Shown here one piece after another: positions 46,771 through 59,183 of a DNA stretch of 64,000 nucleotides (positions are counted from its first letter, which is position 1; each line of letters begins with the position of its first letter). The translations under genes and the position numbers were made by a program. The stretch comes from Gonatopus flavifemur (taxonomy: Eukaryota; Arthropoda; Insecta; Hymenoptera; Dryinidae). The stretch is from assembly GCA_018340375.1 (NCBI GenBank), contig JAFFJZ010000001.1, positions 45,996,001 through 46,060,000 on the forward strand. Reading direction: 5' to 3'. Below the pieces are notes generated by a model. That model was not told the DNA's origin. It ran no database searches and saw nothing but the letters and a program-made list of their open reading frames with translations.

Positions 46771-47074
46771 CCCAAGCAGCAACAGAAGTTCAAAGTATAT
46801 ACAGAATAGAAACGTTCGTAGAATGTATGAATGAGATATGAAGAATATATAATGAACGTTCATAGAATATTCGAATGAGACTGTTTTAAATATACTTAAA
46901 ACTTACATAGTACATCCGAAATGTGCGATATTCATTCAATCGACGTTCGATTGACGTCCCATCGTATATTCGATGAATATGCATAGCACCTATGAAACGG
47001 TCTCATTGGAATATGCATAGAACATATTTCGAATATTCGAAGAACGTTCATAGTATATTCTGGTGCTACTTGGG
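46771..47074. mobile_element. CCCAAGTAGCACCAG-family MITE, copy 3 (inverted)
   Basis: Runs CCCAAGCAGCAACAGAAGTT to TATTCTGGTGCTACTTGGG, the reverse complement of copies 1 and 2 at 40.0-41.0 kb. Confidence 0.8.
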
Positions 47075-48043
47075 TTTTGACTAGAACAATTGGGAGTATA
47101 ACTTTAAAAAAAAAAGCAAAATCTGTGAACCAAATGAAAAATTGAGTTGTGGCAAATCAGATCTTATTACATTTCATTCAATACAAGTTTAGAGTGAAAA
47201 TTATTATTCATACAATGATATATATATTATATTATCCCAAGAGAATAGAACCTTCAAAAAACATTCAACGAACGTGCTTGAACGTTCAGATATGTCTAAT
47301 AGATCTACACGGGGTCTTGTGTTCTCATGAAATAAATATACATCAATCGCAATGGACGAGTAAGTTTTTTAATAAAATCATTTCACACATATGAACATAT
47401 ATTTTTATCCAATGAGTGAAGATTTATTCTATTACCTTGAATAAATTTACATTTATTGAAAAGTAATTATACAGTGATGAATGTGTTAAAATCTCAGACT
47501 GTATGTCAAAAATTGATATTGTTGCTCCAAGATAAGTTATTTAACCTGTATTCTACACAATGGAAATGTTATTAAATAACCAATGAATATAATAAAGACT
47601 TCACGGTTTTAGATCCAATAAACCGACGTTAATTAGCTATTTTACAGAATATATAATCATACAAATGCTCGAGAGGAGAATTATAAATCCTTATATATAT
47701 TTGTCAGTCTCAATAGACATCTGAATTTTGTCAATCAATCTCAATAAGTTCGTGAAAATCCAATGAATTCCAGATACAATTACAGTAAACTATACTGACA
47801 CTGTAACTACAATTAATCAATCCAAATCTATAAATACTATTCATGTATCTATTTTTACAAATGGAAAATCATGACTTCTATAACGATTTCAAGTCTTTCG
47901 TGGTAATATTAATTTTAATGCCAGTATACTCCAACTTCGCCAAAACATCGCAATAATATTGAATACATTTTTGATGATTCCTATGTTCCAAAATTTGCTC
48001 CGTGTAAATAAATTACTTCCGTAGATACTTAAGAATTCGGCAT
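47075..48043. other. 3' flank of the second Idgf-like gene
   Basis: AT-rich with no coding exon recognised. It would contain the 3' UTR of the gene that ends at 48044. Confidence 0.35.
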
Positions 48044-51000
48044 TTACCATTTCGCGAACTTTCCTTTCACACCCGGATTATAAATTTGGGATTGTAATTC
48101 TTCCTTAACTGCTTTGAGAATAGGATAATTCACTCCGTTACAATAACCTTGATAATCATCCAACGATAAGTCATAAACAGCGACACCACCCAAATTTTTA
48201 TACTTGACGTATTTCGTCCGCTCGATAGCTGTTTCTGGATTCTCATAAGCCATTAAAAATCCGGTAGCCCCGGTGGTGTGGTTGCACGAGCGGTAAGCGA
48301 ATTTATTTGCACCGTGTTCGACATTTTTCAGTTTACCGAGTATATGTTCTTTCAAACATGCCCAAACTTCCTGATACGAGAGAAGACCGGGTATCTTTGT
48401 TCGCGGGCCTGCTGGTCCAGGTCCGTCCGCAGAAGTTGGCAATACGTAGGAAATATGACAATGTGAGTTCAGTGTCCAAGTTCGGGAATAAGTTGGTACT
48501 CCCATCACGATTTTGTGACTTGGCGTTCCTTGGACTAACAAGTACCTGGTGATGAAAATATATGTTATTCGAAAAATCAGGAGAGAAAGAATTCGGATAT
48601 TTCTGAGTGATGTTGATAAAAAAAGTCACCTGGCAATAGCATCCATACTGTTTTCTCCACCATGTGCTTTGTTGTCATAAATTGGTGCAGGATAATCTGC
48701 CACTTTGTAGTTCTGATCAGGTGTTTTATGATCAGGTGGCAATACATGGATAGCGGACAAATAAGGCACCAAACGTGGCATATCGTAACAAGCTGCGTAA
48801 TGGAGAAATTTTGTATATAATACTCTTGAATTTAATTTACCTAGGTGTAAAATGTTTCTAAAAAGTCTTTCATCTTCACTCTCAGATTGGGACGATATTG
48901 ATCTCAAAACTGTTGATGAGTGATCTTGATGGGATCAATTTTTTTGAATACAATCTGTATAGAATTTCATAGAAATCAACAAAATCGCACCCAGGCTCTA
49001 CTCGATGCTATATAATCCGCTTACTACACTGAGAGGAAGGGTCTATTCAAATATTCGATAGCTAGGAAATTTAATAACTGTGAATAAAAGTTTAGTTGTG
49101 CTAGCTAAATTTTATTTGTCACAACTATATTTTTTATTCCCATTGAATAAACCATTCTATTCATATTTGAGTCTAGCTAGCGTAAATAAAAATCTAGCTG
49201 CAGCAACTAACATTCAGTTGTCCCAACTACGTACCTTTCTCTCAGTGTATAATGATGTCAATTTTTTGTGATAGGGAGTCCCTGGTTAAAAAAATCCATA
49301 GGCTCCGACAAAATGGAATTTAATGGGATGTGGTTAGAACATTTTGCAAGATTCAATCAGAATCACATTGAAAAAATGAACTGATCTGATCAAATCTCAT
49401 TGAAAATGGTTGAATAGGATTTGGTCAGAACATTGTGCAAGATTGAATCAGATTTAGCGAGAATCAATGGGTTTTTTTAACCAGGGGTATCCAATTTTTA
49501 TCGATATTCGATCAAAATCTATAAACCCTTGATATTTTTCCCACGCAAAAGGATCGATTCGATTTATATCATTACTCAGAACAATTATAAATCTTGATAA
49601 ACTTGAATATTTATGTGAACGAAAAATTAATGGACTTAGCATTCAGTTCATCTTACGGGAATTGACTAATCAAAACACATTCTGTGAACATCAAACAAAA
49701 CGAAAGAAAATCAATTATTGTCAGATGTTCACGGAATCCTTGATGTTGTTTGAGAATATTGCAATCGATTCTTGAACAGTAAACATTATGATTTTTCAGC
49801 TGTCTCCGTTGAATGACACTGTATTATCATTTCCAAGTTTGGCAACGTGATAGGGATTCAAATTTGTTCTGTTTTGAAATGATTATTACGATGAAAACGT
49901 TGCAATTAAACCCGGATTGTATTCGAAAGTTGAAACAAATACTCACCACTGATATTCGTCCCAGGTAAAATAGCCAAAGTCACTTCTTTATTATATAAAT
50001 TAAGTTTTGTCTTCAACTCATGAACCAAACTGGGAAATCCTTCAAATTGAACTTTTTCTTTATGATTTGAATCATCATTGCCAAACGTCGCCTTGATAAG
50101 TTTCAAAATGCTCTTCATGACACCTGGATTTTTATTTGATTTTTTCTCAATAGTCCTTGGCCATGCCATATCCACACCATCGAAGTCATAATCGATCAAG
50201 AGTTTTAGTACCGAATCTACGAATTTCTCTCGGCTCTTTGGCGTTTCCAACTATATAATCGGTAGCATAGATTATTACGGATACAATTACACGTGAGACA
50301 TGTTCAGTTTTCCATCACGTTTATTGCTTACCACTTTCAGATATTTTTTACTCTCCTCTGAATCTGCAGAACCCCCAATGCTCAGGTACATTTTCATCGA
50401 AGGAGCAAAACGTTTCATGTGAGTGAATAATTTGTAATGTGCATAGCCTTCTCTGGTATCTACCTTCTTATCCAGGGAAATTGCTTCTTGAGTTTCTGGA
50501 TCAATGCCGGCAAATCCATAAATCATGTGAGTACAGTACCGTAGAGCTGGTTGTAGATGATCCAATCTGAACTTCGCTGATTCTTCAGATGAGAAAAATC
50601 ATTTCATTAGCGAGAGTTATGTACGATTAATTCATACGAATATAGTAATATCAAATTGGTGCACGCTACTTTCTTCTACCTCTGCTAACAACATTTTTAT
50701 TCGAAGTATGTACACTGGAAAAGGTACTGTGAGTTTTCAGTTGTAATCACACTGAAAAAAAATTTCTTCTCACCGAATAAGTAGTTGATTTGTCCTCTTT
50801 CCATAGCATATTTCTTGAAATCAATGAGATATTGAATAAAATAAAATAATAGAATGCTATCCCCAAATAAATGGGTCTTCTAAATAAATAATTTATGGGC
50901 CACAAATAATCAATTCTTGTATTCGATTGAATACTTGATTTTATGCAGAAAGGACAAATAGATATTTCTTCCAGTGCGAGTAAGTAAAAATTTATCACTT

Positions 51001-51564
51001 TATTTTCAATGAGAAATTACTGGAAGAGCGATCTTTGTAACTGACAGATTCATCACCTTGTCCCGTTGAGAACCCCTGAACAGGTGAAGTTCATAATTCG
51101 TAAGGAACTATAGTCCCAGCTGAAAATTGCGTGGGTTTTACACGAGATCGATCTGGAATCATAATTCAGAACGAAAATTCCTCATAGATTCTATTCCCCA
51201 TGGAATCTATTCATACAGACTTTAAACTTCGAATTCATTTTGAATTTTCGTACTTTGTTACAAAACTGCAGAAATCTTGGATCTGTTTGATAACCCCTGC
51301 GAGTTAGATTATGTTCAAAAATGTTGACAAATTCCTTGCGTATGGACGTGAAACCTCGAATGATTTCTCAACAAATTGGAAATTACACTGATTCTATGAA
51401 TATTCACCCCCCATAGTTTCGAAGATATTATAATATACTCTACCTGGTCTGGACACCGAAGTGGAATTCCAATAACACACAACCTTATCGTGAGGATGAG
51501 GATCAAGATCAAAACTGAACGTGGTTTTGCACAAAAGAAGAAGTGTCAAACTGGTCCACAGCAT
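48044..51564 (-). CDS. Second Idgf4-like chitinase-like protein (divergent, inactive)
   Basis: Exons 51444-51564, 50332-50582, 49947-50250, 48630-48792 and 48044-48545 join in phase to 446 residues. Exons 1, 3 and 4 have exactly the same lengths (121, 304, 163) as the Idgf4-like gene, so the two are paralogues. The signal peptide is MLWTSLTLLLLCKTTFS, followed by HDKVVCYWNSTSV, CTHMIYGFAGIDPE and MKMYLSIGGSAD. The active-site motif is FDGVDMAWP at residues 147-155, with Pro at the catalytic Glu position and the usual Gln lost. After it comes a Lys-rich loop. It then shows VTLAILPGTNIS, ADYPAPIYD, KIVMGVPTYSRTW, GPAGPRTKIPGLLSYQEVW and NLGGVAVYDLSLDDYQGYC, plus a C-terminal extension ending GVKGKFAKW that Idgf4 lacks. 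Divergence is spread over the whole length, implying an older duplication than B/C. The function is unknown beyond secretion and likely ligand binding. Intron 3 holds a TA-flanked MITE (49027-49247). Confidence 0.93.
49027..49247. mobile_element. TA-flanked MITE in intron of second Idgf-like gene
   Basis: CACTGAGAGGAAGGGTCTAT and ACGTACCTTTCTCTCAGTG form the ends, TA-flanked at 49025-49026 and 49248-49249. The interior is rich in CTAGCTA words like 22968-23077. Confidence 0.75.
50752..50990. repeat. Possible MITE with CACTGAAAAAAAATTTCTTC ends
   Basis: The left end CACTGAAAAAAAATTTCTTC is loosely mirrored by GATATTTCTTCCAGTG. It lies in intron 1 of the second Idgf-like gene. Confidence 0.4.
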
Positions 51565-53073
51565 TGTTACTGTTCACTGCTGTTCTCCAATGGAAAAAAA
51601 TTGCGAAGAAAACCCTTCGGGGTAAACTTTCCACCGTTCAATACGAATATAAATATCACAACGCTCGATCAAGCAGCTTCTCCTTTGAATTGAATTCCAA
51701 CATTAAGCGATAACAATTTCTTTACGATATATATGAATTTCATATCAAGGTCTGAAAAATTCAAGGTCATCGAGGTTGAGCAAAAAAATATACATCACTT
51801 CCTCAAATATCTACTCATCGAACGATAAGTGATAATTCAAGATTCATTGATTCTTGAAACACATCTTGCGTTAATTGAAGTATATTCATATTATGCTAAT
51901 TCGTCACCCAAATAAAAGAATTCTTTACACACAAGTACGTACAGAGCGATTCAAAATTCCCAGCAGATTTTTCAGAATGATTCTAGAGCAACATATGATT
52001 CATTTTTCTTGCTTGTTGTTTTCCTCCTCATGTGTCGTCATCCTTAAAATAAAACACGCTCGATCGATGAGAGAGACGTACAACATCTTATTTGATATTA
52101 TAAAGACTATCATATCACTTGAATTGTCACAACAATTCAGAATTAGTTCACGCATGATCAAAATATCAATTTCCAAGAATTCGTGACTGGAAAAATTGAA
52201 AATTCTCTAGAAATTTCAACCGTCTATCTATTGCATGAGAAAAATTGACTCGCGTAATTACAATATGGATTCAAGATATCAACTTTGAGATCATTCTTCC
52301 GAATTAAAAAATGAATACATAGTTGTCTACGCGATTTAAGACTACTTTGAATTGAAGTTTAGAAAAAAATAGCATTGTTGTGACCAATTGTTTGGCCGAA
52401 TCAAAACAAAAACCAGATGAATCAACAAAAGATTGGAGGACTCCACACAACGTGGAGGAGATTGCAGTTTTTGTCGAAGGTGATTTTCCTCAACATTGAT
52501 GTGAAAATAACGAATGGTGTGGCGGAGAGGAGCAATATAACAAGGTAATTGAGAACGCAGTCCATCTTAGTTCACACTTTCAGAACATGAAAGATTGAGG
52601 TCAGACATATCTTGAATGTAATGAGATCAAATTATCAAATTAAGGATTCCAGTCTTTGAATCATCAATCGTTATGAGATCAAAACAAATATATAAAGGCG
52701 AATAGTCAGATATAATATATATCTTTTATGACATCAATTTGTTATTCAATTCGGTATGTCAATGTTGAAAAGAATGAAAAGCTGTTGCATTGTTATCTTT
52801 CTTTGGAATCAAACCCAGTGATTTCTAGATCGTTCTGGAGAAAAAATATTTTTCTCCTGTATGATTTCATCTGAATTCTTTCGTCATTTCTTTTAAGAGT
52901 TGTACCTTTATCGGAACTCATCCATGTTGGAAAATTTTCAAAATTATGTATAATTTGTACATGATTCAATATTTTCTGTATATAATTTCTATATAATAAT
53001 TATTTTCAAAAATTATATATAATTCTGAAAATTTGTTCACATGGGAACCCCTCCCTCTATATACTGCTTATAC
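51565..53073. other. 5' flank of the second Idgf-like gene
   Basis: The promoter and any leader exon should lie here. No TATA/leader arrangement as clear as in copies A-C was found. The 103-codon plus frame at 51875-52186 has no motif. Confidence 0.35.
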
Positions 53074-53220
53074 ACTGTAAAGAATAGTGATGAGGATCTT
53101 TGAAAAGGATCGATCCCTTTTTAGATTGAAAACATATAATTTTTGTAGATTTCAATGTAAATTTGATACTTTTCATGTAAAAAACAATCGATCTTTCTCA
53201 AGGATCCCCATCACTGGTGG
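53074..53220. repeat. Hairpin repeat with AGTGATGAGGATC / GATCCCCATCACT arms
   Basis: CACTGTAAAGAATAGTGATG at the left pairs with CCATCACTGGTGG at the right. AGGATCGATCCC also pairs with its partner. Confidence 0.6.
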
Positions 53221-55116
53221 AAAATAATCGGGAATTTCGTATATGCAGCAACCGGAAATTTCCAGTACATATTTATGAAATTCATCATAAACTTAACTGA
53301 AAGTTCCGAACTTTATGGAATTTTTATTGTCATCTTACAGTGAATTTCCGGTAATACATGGAAAATTCCTAGCGCATGGACGTGTAAATGACTTCATAAT
53401 ATTTATGTCAAGTTTCCCATAGAAATTTTTCACAACCTATGAAGGGAAATGTTTCCTCGTTCCATTGCAACGAGAAAAGGTTAATAAAGACTTCATATAA
53501 CACAAGAATGTTTTGAATGAGTACGAAAAATTTTTGGGTGCGCAAATATTCTATTCGCGTTTATCGAATATATAAAACGAATATCACAATATTTTTTATA
53601 TGTTCAGGAAATATTCCAAACATTCTTATGCTACGACACCAAGGAAACCTCCACTCGAAAATATAGGAGACTCATTATTTTTTTAGTAAGCCAAAAGAGT
53701 AAGGATTTCCACATAAAAATCCGAAATATCACGAATACCGTACGGAAAGTGAAGGGTAAAATTGAAATTTTGAAAATGCTGAACATTGAATTTTATACAG
53801 CGTAAAGTAGAATTTGGCTATTCAGCGTTTAAAATGTCAATTCTGCTCATTATTTTCTTTTTACAGTATTCGTAACTTCCGTATTTTCATGTGAAAATTT
53901 AAAAACCTCACTGTTTTTGATTTACTTGAAAAAATGAGAGGTCTTATGTTTTGAGTGGCATTTATTAATTCTGTTAATTTACTGATAATCAAGATTCACT
54001 AAATTGAATAGATTATTATTGAATTGCCTAGCGATTCCAAAGTGACCAATTTTTTTGGTTTACTTCCGGTTATTTTTTGGTTTGCTAAAAATTTGGTTAG
54101 AAAATGGTTACCCAGATGGTTTTTACTATATAATGACTTATTTGTGACCGGAAACTGACGATTGCTGAGAACAAATTTGCCATCAAAAGGTCACAAAACA
54201 TGTGGTCCGTTTTTGGAATCTCTTTGGTATTTTTGAGGTAAAACTCCAGAAAATCACCACCAAATTGAGACTGGTTGAATTTTTGTTGTATTTTGGTCAA
54301 TTTTTGTTGAAAAAAATGTCCCAGACGACCAACAAGTTACCAAAACCAAGATTTTCCTCCAAAATATAACCGAAATTTTTGGTCGCTTGTCGGTTCACCC
54401 AGATCCGCTAGGGAAACAAAATACATATTTTTTCCCAATAAAATATTTTTCACAATATTTTACGATACTATATTCCACAATATCGTATTTTTATTTACAA
54501 TATTTTCTTGTAAATTTACAAGAAAAAAATGCAACAAGAGAATGAGAAAAATTATCAAAATAGATTTTACATGTAGGAGAATTGAGTGTCGAAAAATTAA
54601 ACTGCCATGTAAAACATGTGTAATACAAATTTCCTCTATTCTTCACAAAATTATTTCCCCGTAAAGGAATGTGCGGAAAATTTATTTAATGTTTTGACTT
54701 GCAAATACATCGATAGCGAAATGAATATCCTATTGAAATTCTCTTGTTTGTTTCCAGATAATATTAATACGAATCGAATCATTTGAACGGAATAGATCTC
54801 GAGTAACACATTCTCGTTAATCCGTCTCATGAATGCATATCTTATCAAACAAGAGCATTACAGAAACAACAGCAACGAATCATTATGCAAATGACTTCGG
54901 AGAACATTTGTAATATTCTGTAACGTGTTTGATGTTGATCGATTATGTAACATTCATACGACTTCGGCATGAATCACTCACGAACAGAACGGAAAACGGG
55001 AATACTTTTAAATGCCCACTCAGCACATTAAATCAGAAAAAGTGCATAAAGAACTTAATTGAGGCTGGTGAAATTCAATTTGAATTCTCCAGAGTTCCTT
55101 TTGCTTCCGTGCTATG
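53221..55116. other. Repeat-derived AT-rich DNA, no gene
   Basis: GGAAATTTCCAGTAC-like words (53230-53400) recall the interior of 32098-33152. TTTTTGGTTT / AAACCAAGA words between 54050 and 54420 form a loose inverted repeat. Short frames only. Confidence 0.35.
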
Positions 55117-55339
55117 CACGGAGAAATGTAGTTTGTTACAATAGGGCCTACAAAAAAATTGTTTGTCCTTGCGAAAATATTCACTCCAATAACTAAGATG
55201 TTGGTTCTGTGAAAAAATTTATTCATTTTAGAACAAAAATCAGTTGTGTTAATTACTTTTCTCGTTTCTTCAGCAATTTTTTTGTAAGCGCTATAGTAAC
55301 AGATCAGTTTGTTATGCCAGCAATTCTTTTGTCTCCGTG
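55117..55339. mobile_element. MITE related to 41394-41832
   Basis: CACGGAGAAATGTAGTTTGT at the left, and GTAAGCGCTATAGTAACAGA with TTTTGTCTCCGTG at the right. TA flanks have been lost. Confidence 0.75.
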
Positions 55340-55473
55340 CGTGGGTGGGTTGAATTGAGAGTTATATGTCACATTCTCAAATTACTATTAACATTGAAGA
55401 TCTTGATGAAAACATACCCAGCCAGCACAGATAATCAATTTGAATTCATGAAGACTTCTCAAAGACCTAAATA

Positions 55474-55652
55474 GTCCCCGTTATGCGACTAACAATTAAT
55501 TCATTATGGATTCAATGAATTCAAGATGGAAATGTATTAAATGCCAGAAAAGTTCATCACGAAGTCTCGATATGACTTCTTCATGAACATGAGGTTGTCC
55601 ATTGAGGCTTCATTTTGAATTCATATTGAACTCATTATGAGTCGCATAACGG
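55474..55652. repeat. Hairpin with CCGTTATGCGACT / AGTCGCATAACGG arms
   Basis: CCCCGTTATGCGACTAACAA is mirrored by ATGAGTCGCATAACGGG. The interior is rich in GAATTCAT. It is followed by a second CACACAGCACCACAG / CTGTAGTGCTGTGTGGG stem at about 55690-55797. Confidence 0.75.
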
Positions 55653-56847
55653 GAGCTCTTTGCGGGAACACTTGTACTGTCTGGTTCCCCACACAGCACC
55701 ACAGTCACAGTAGAATTCTTCAAGAATTCATAGAGAACACAATCAGTTCAATAAGAATTCTTTATAAATTCGTCTGGAACTGTAGTGCTGTGTGGGTATA
55801 CACTGCAAAAAATGTTGGAATTTTTCTCATTCTCGAATATAAGAAAATTCACATCTCTCGTATGGAGAATAGATTTCTCATTTGTGGGTATGGATTTGTA
55901 CCATTCCCTTCTGATTTTTACATTGAATTTGTAGGGATTTCCCGGATATTTATGGAGAATTTGTTAAATAGGTTCATGTATTGATTACCTGACATAACAG
56001 TATGATAAATTTTTTGATAAATCCTTTGAAGTGTATAGTTTTCCGTCGAATTGCGCCAAGTTATTTGTATAATGATTGATTGTTCGTTAAAATCGAGGTT
56101 ATCGTATTTTCTCGTGGCCAAGACGATAAAAGGAATGGAAATTATTGGTAATTAATTCACTGTTCCAATTAGCTTTCACAATGACGTCATATTGACAATT
56201 AAATTACGGGATAATAATGTTGAATGAAAAATTTCTGATGATTCTATTTCGTTATATCACTTCTTTACAATACATGTAATATTCATAAATTAGAGTTCAT
56301 CGAAGTTCAACCAACGTTTACAAGAATTCGTGTTATTTCAGGGATTAGAACTGTTGATCTCGTGAGCGCTATTCTCGAAGGGAATATGAAGCTCCGACAA
56401 ACGTTCAGAACAGATCAGCTTAAAGGTTCGTTGGAACCAAATTTTACACCCTAGCAAGTTCGTGATACGTATGTTTCAGGTATAGTTTATGTATCAATGA
56501 GGTTGCGTATTTTTGAAGTATCATAGAAGTATATTTGAGGTATTTATTTTATTATACTCAATTGCAACCTCGATGATACGTTGCATATTGTCAAAAATGA
56601 TACCCAAATGATACTATAATGAAACGTAATGTATGGGTACATGGTACGCGAATGTAACGTTGCTCTGAACTATATGAAATCCGATGTGAGAAAAATTACT
56701 TCCAAGAAATCTTTCTAAATCTCTCAGAAAAATGTCCCAGAACATGGGAAAGTTCAGAAAAATTCCAGAGAAATTCAGAGAGGGCCAGGAAGAGTGTTTT
56801 TTTTCTTAATTTTGGAATCTTAGTTTGAATGATTCAGAGAAATTTCT

Positions 56848-57094
56848 CACTGTAAAAAAATTTCTTCTGAAAATTCAGAAAACATGCCTGTAATTTTGTA
56901 CAGTCAGTTTTTTTTTAAATTTTCAGATAAATTTTACGGAATTCCAAGAAACTTCCACTCAATTTCAGAGCATGTTCTGACAATTCAGTCAAATTTCTTA
57001 AGTTCAGCAAAATTTTTCTAAAAATTCAGAAAAAAGTAGCTGTAAAAATTACAGTCACATTTTCTGAATTGTCAGAAGGGATTTTTTTACAGTG
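56848..57094. mobile_element. MITE with CACTGTAAAAAAATTTCTTC ends inside the stack
   Basis: CACTGTAAAAAAATTTCTTC pairs with a GGGATTTTTTTACAGTG end. The internal TGTAATTTTGTACAGTC pairs with GTAAAAATTACAGTCAC. Confidence 0.7.
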
Positions 57095-57315
57095 AATGTG
57101 GAGAAGGCTCTGAAGTCGAAATGAATGAAATTTTGAAGGATTATTCGTTCAGATTTGAAGAGATTCAGAGGAATCCAGAAGGCTTCGAAGAGACTCAAAC
57201 AAATTTAGAGAAAGCCTTAGAATCTGAATGAATGACATCCTGAGAGATTCAGATGAATTCAAAAAAATTAAAAAGGATTCGAAACCTTTTGAAAACGCGG
57301 ACTGATTCTGATAGA

Positions 57316-57412
57316 AATTTGACGATGGATACAAAAATAGGATCGAAATGGATTAAATTCGGATTGCATTTCTATACGTTTCGATCCTATTTTTGTATCC
57401 ATTGCCAAATTT
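57316..57412. repeat. Short perfect-arm hairpin around GGATACAAAAATAGGATCGA
   Basis: GATGGATACAAAAATAGGAT and its reverse complement ATCCTATTTTTGTATCCAT lie about 45 bp apart, flanked by AAATTTG / CAAATTT. Confidence 0.7.
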
Positions 57413-58223
57413 TTATCCGGATCCATCCGCATTTTCAACAGGAAAGAAATTCAAAGGAGTTCAGAAATACTCAAACAAATTCAGAGAAAACTTTAGAATC
57501 TACATGAAAAATTCTGAAAGATTTAGGAAGATTTAGGAAGATTTAGAAAGATTTCGGAGAACCCCACGAATTTCAAAATCTCAATCAGAAAAATTCCAGC
57601 AGATTCAGAGAGATTAAGAATACTTCACTGACAGACAAGGTAGTGAAACATTCTTAATCTCTAACTCAGTCTCTAACTTTCTCTGAATTACTCTACATTA
57701 TTCTAAATTTTTGAATGAATCAGAAAAATATCCCAAATCATGAAGAAATTCAAAGAAATTTTGGAGAGAATTTCTTCACCCAGGTAGATATCAATTTCAT
57801 ATCAAACTGATATCAGCCTTTTAGCTTGGAAACTTCATACAAAGTAAACATGTGGGTAAATTAAATAGGTGATGATATGTCGTGATAATCAGTATATTGG
57901 TAAAACTGAAAATCACATCATCGCTCTAATATCATAGAAGCAGGGGATAATTCATGTTGATTTTAATTTTCTTCAATACCAGAAGAATTTTCACCATAAA
58001 TGAAGAGTTAATGAAGCAAGGATTCTGAACATTTCAGAGCAAGTATGATCATAATTTTGGAAGCATCAATCACCTTTCAAAAAAGCAGACAGTTCCAATC
58101 TCTATATATTTTTTTAGTAGCAATGATACTGTAAGCGTATCTTCTAGGTATCATTAAGGTCTCAAATTGAACATTTTGCAACGTAATATTTACGTATCAT
58201 TGAGGTATCACGAACTTGTTAGG

Positions 58224-58508
58224 GCACTGTTAAAAAAACTGGAATTTTTCGGTACCCAGGAACTGGAAAATTTCTGTTCACGACGAATTTTTCAGCTTAC
58301 GTACCAGAAAATTCTTGCTGTACCGAAGTTTTTCCGTATTTTACATGAAAATTCATGTTTTCTACACTATTTTTCCAGCACAAATACAAGAATTTTCCGA
58401 TGCATGTACTGGAATGTTCATGATTTGAATGTAATTTTTAAGTACAAATGTGCAGATCAATTGCTTCCAGTACGGTACTGGAATTTCCCCGAAGTTTTTT
58501 TTGCAGTG
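58224..58508. mobile_element. MITE abutting the nested element, CACTGTTAAAAAAACTGG ends
   Basis: CACTGTTAAAAAAACTGGAA at the left, TTTTTTTTGCAGTG at the right; the interior is CCAGTAC / GTACTGGAA-rich like 32098-33152. It lies directly against 56449-58223 with no gap. Confidence 0.6.
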
Positions 58509-59183
58509 TAGCTTCGTAAACGTTCTACGAAGTTTCGATGAACATTGGAATGTTCGCTTGAGAATGGTTCCAAAAGAGGTTCATAAAACGTTTATGAAGA
58601 TTCTTCAGAGTTTAAATTGAACATATTTCGTTCATTTCTGTGTGGGGAAAAAACATAACTGAAACAACATATTGAAAAATTGAAACTCGAGTGAATCTTC
58701 GATGAACCTTCAATGAACGTTCTTCAAACCTTCTTTGACATTTTTTTCAAGCGGACATGGTAATGTTTATCAGACCTTCGTCGAATGTTTATAAATCTAA
58801 ACTTGAGCTCCAACGAAGCTTTAGTCTGATCTATGTTGATCTATTCTGAACGTTTGTTAAAGCTTCATGTTCTCTTCGGGTTAACATGTTAAATATAAAG
58901 CCCAGACATAACGTATTGATTGGATAAACATTTTGTGTAAGATAACTCCGAAGTGAATTCATGGAAAAGTATGAAATTTCCAGAGATGAATCCTTATTGT
59001 GGAACAAGAACTCTAATTTTAAATTCTCAAAAATATTCTCTCCTCGAAATTTGAACTCTACCCATACAACAGAAGTTGCTGTGCAATCGTTGCTCTTAAG
59101 TTGTTTATCAAATTCCCGTAAAGTTACTGGGAGTTTGCTACGCATGTGATTGAGAGTTGGATGAAACCAAGCAACTGCCTACC

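Larger units (their letters stand above)
56449..58223. mobile_element. 1.8-kb element with CCCTAGCAAGTTCGTGATAC ends, nested
   Basis: CCCTAGCAAGTTCGTGATAC and GTATCACGAACTTGTTAGGG are terminal inverted repeats with GTATCAAT-type subterminal repeats. Inside are GAAATTCAGAGA-rich DNA and further hairpins. No transposase frame was seen. Confidence 0.75.
56374..58880. mobile_element. Outer inverted-repeat element of a nested stack
   Basis: CGAAGGGAATATGAAGCTCC and TTCAGAACAGATCAG at the left are mirrored by GATCTATTCTGAACG and GCTTCATGTTCTCTTCG at the right. It is the same family as the gene B and gene C intron elements. Most of its span is later insertions. Confidence 0.7.
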
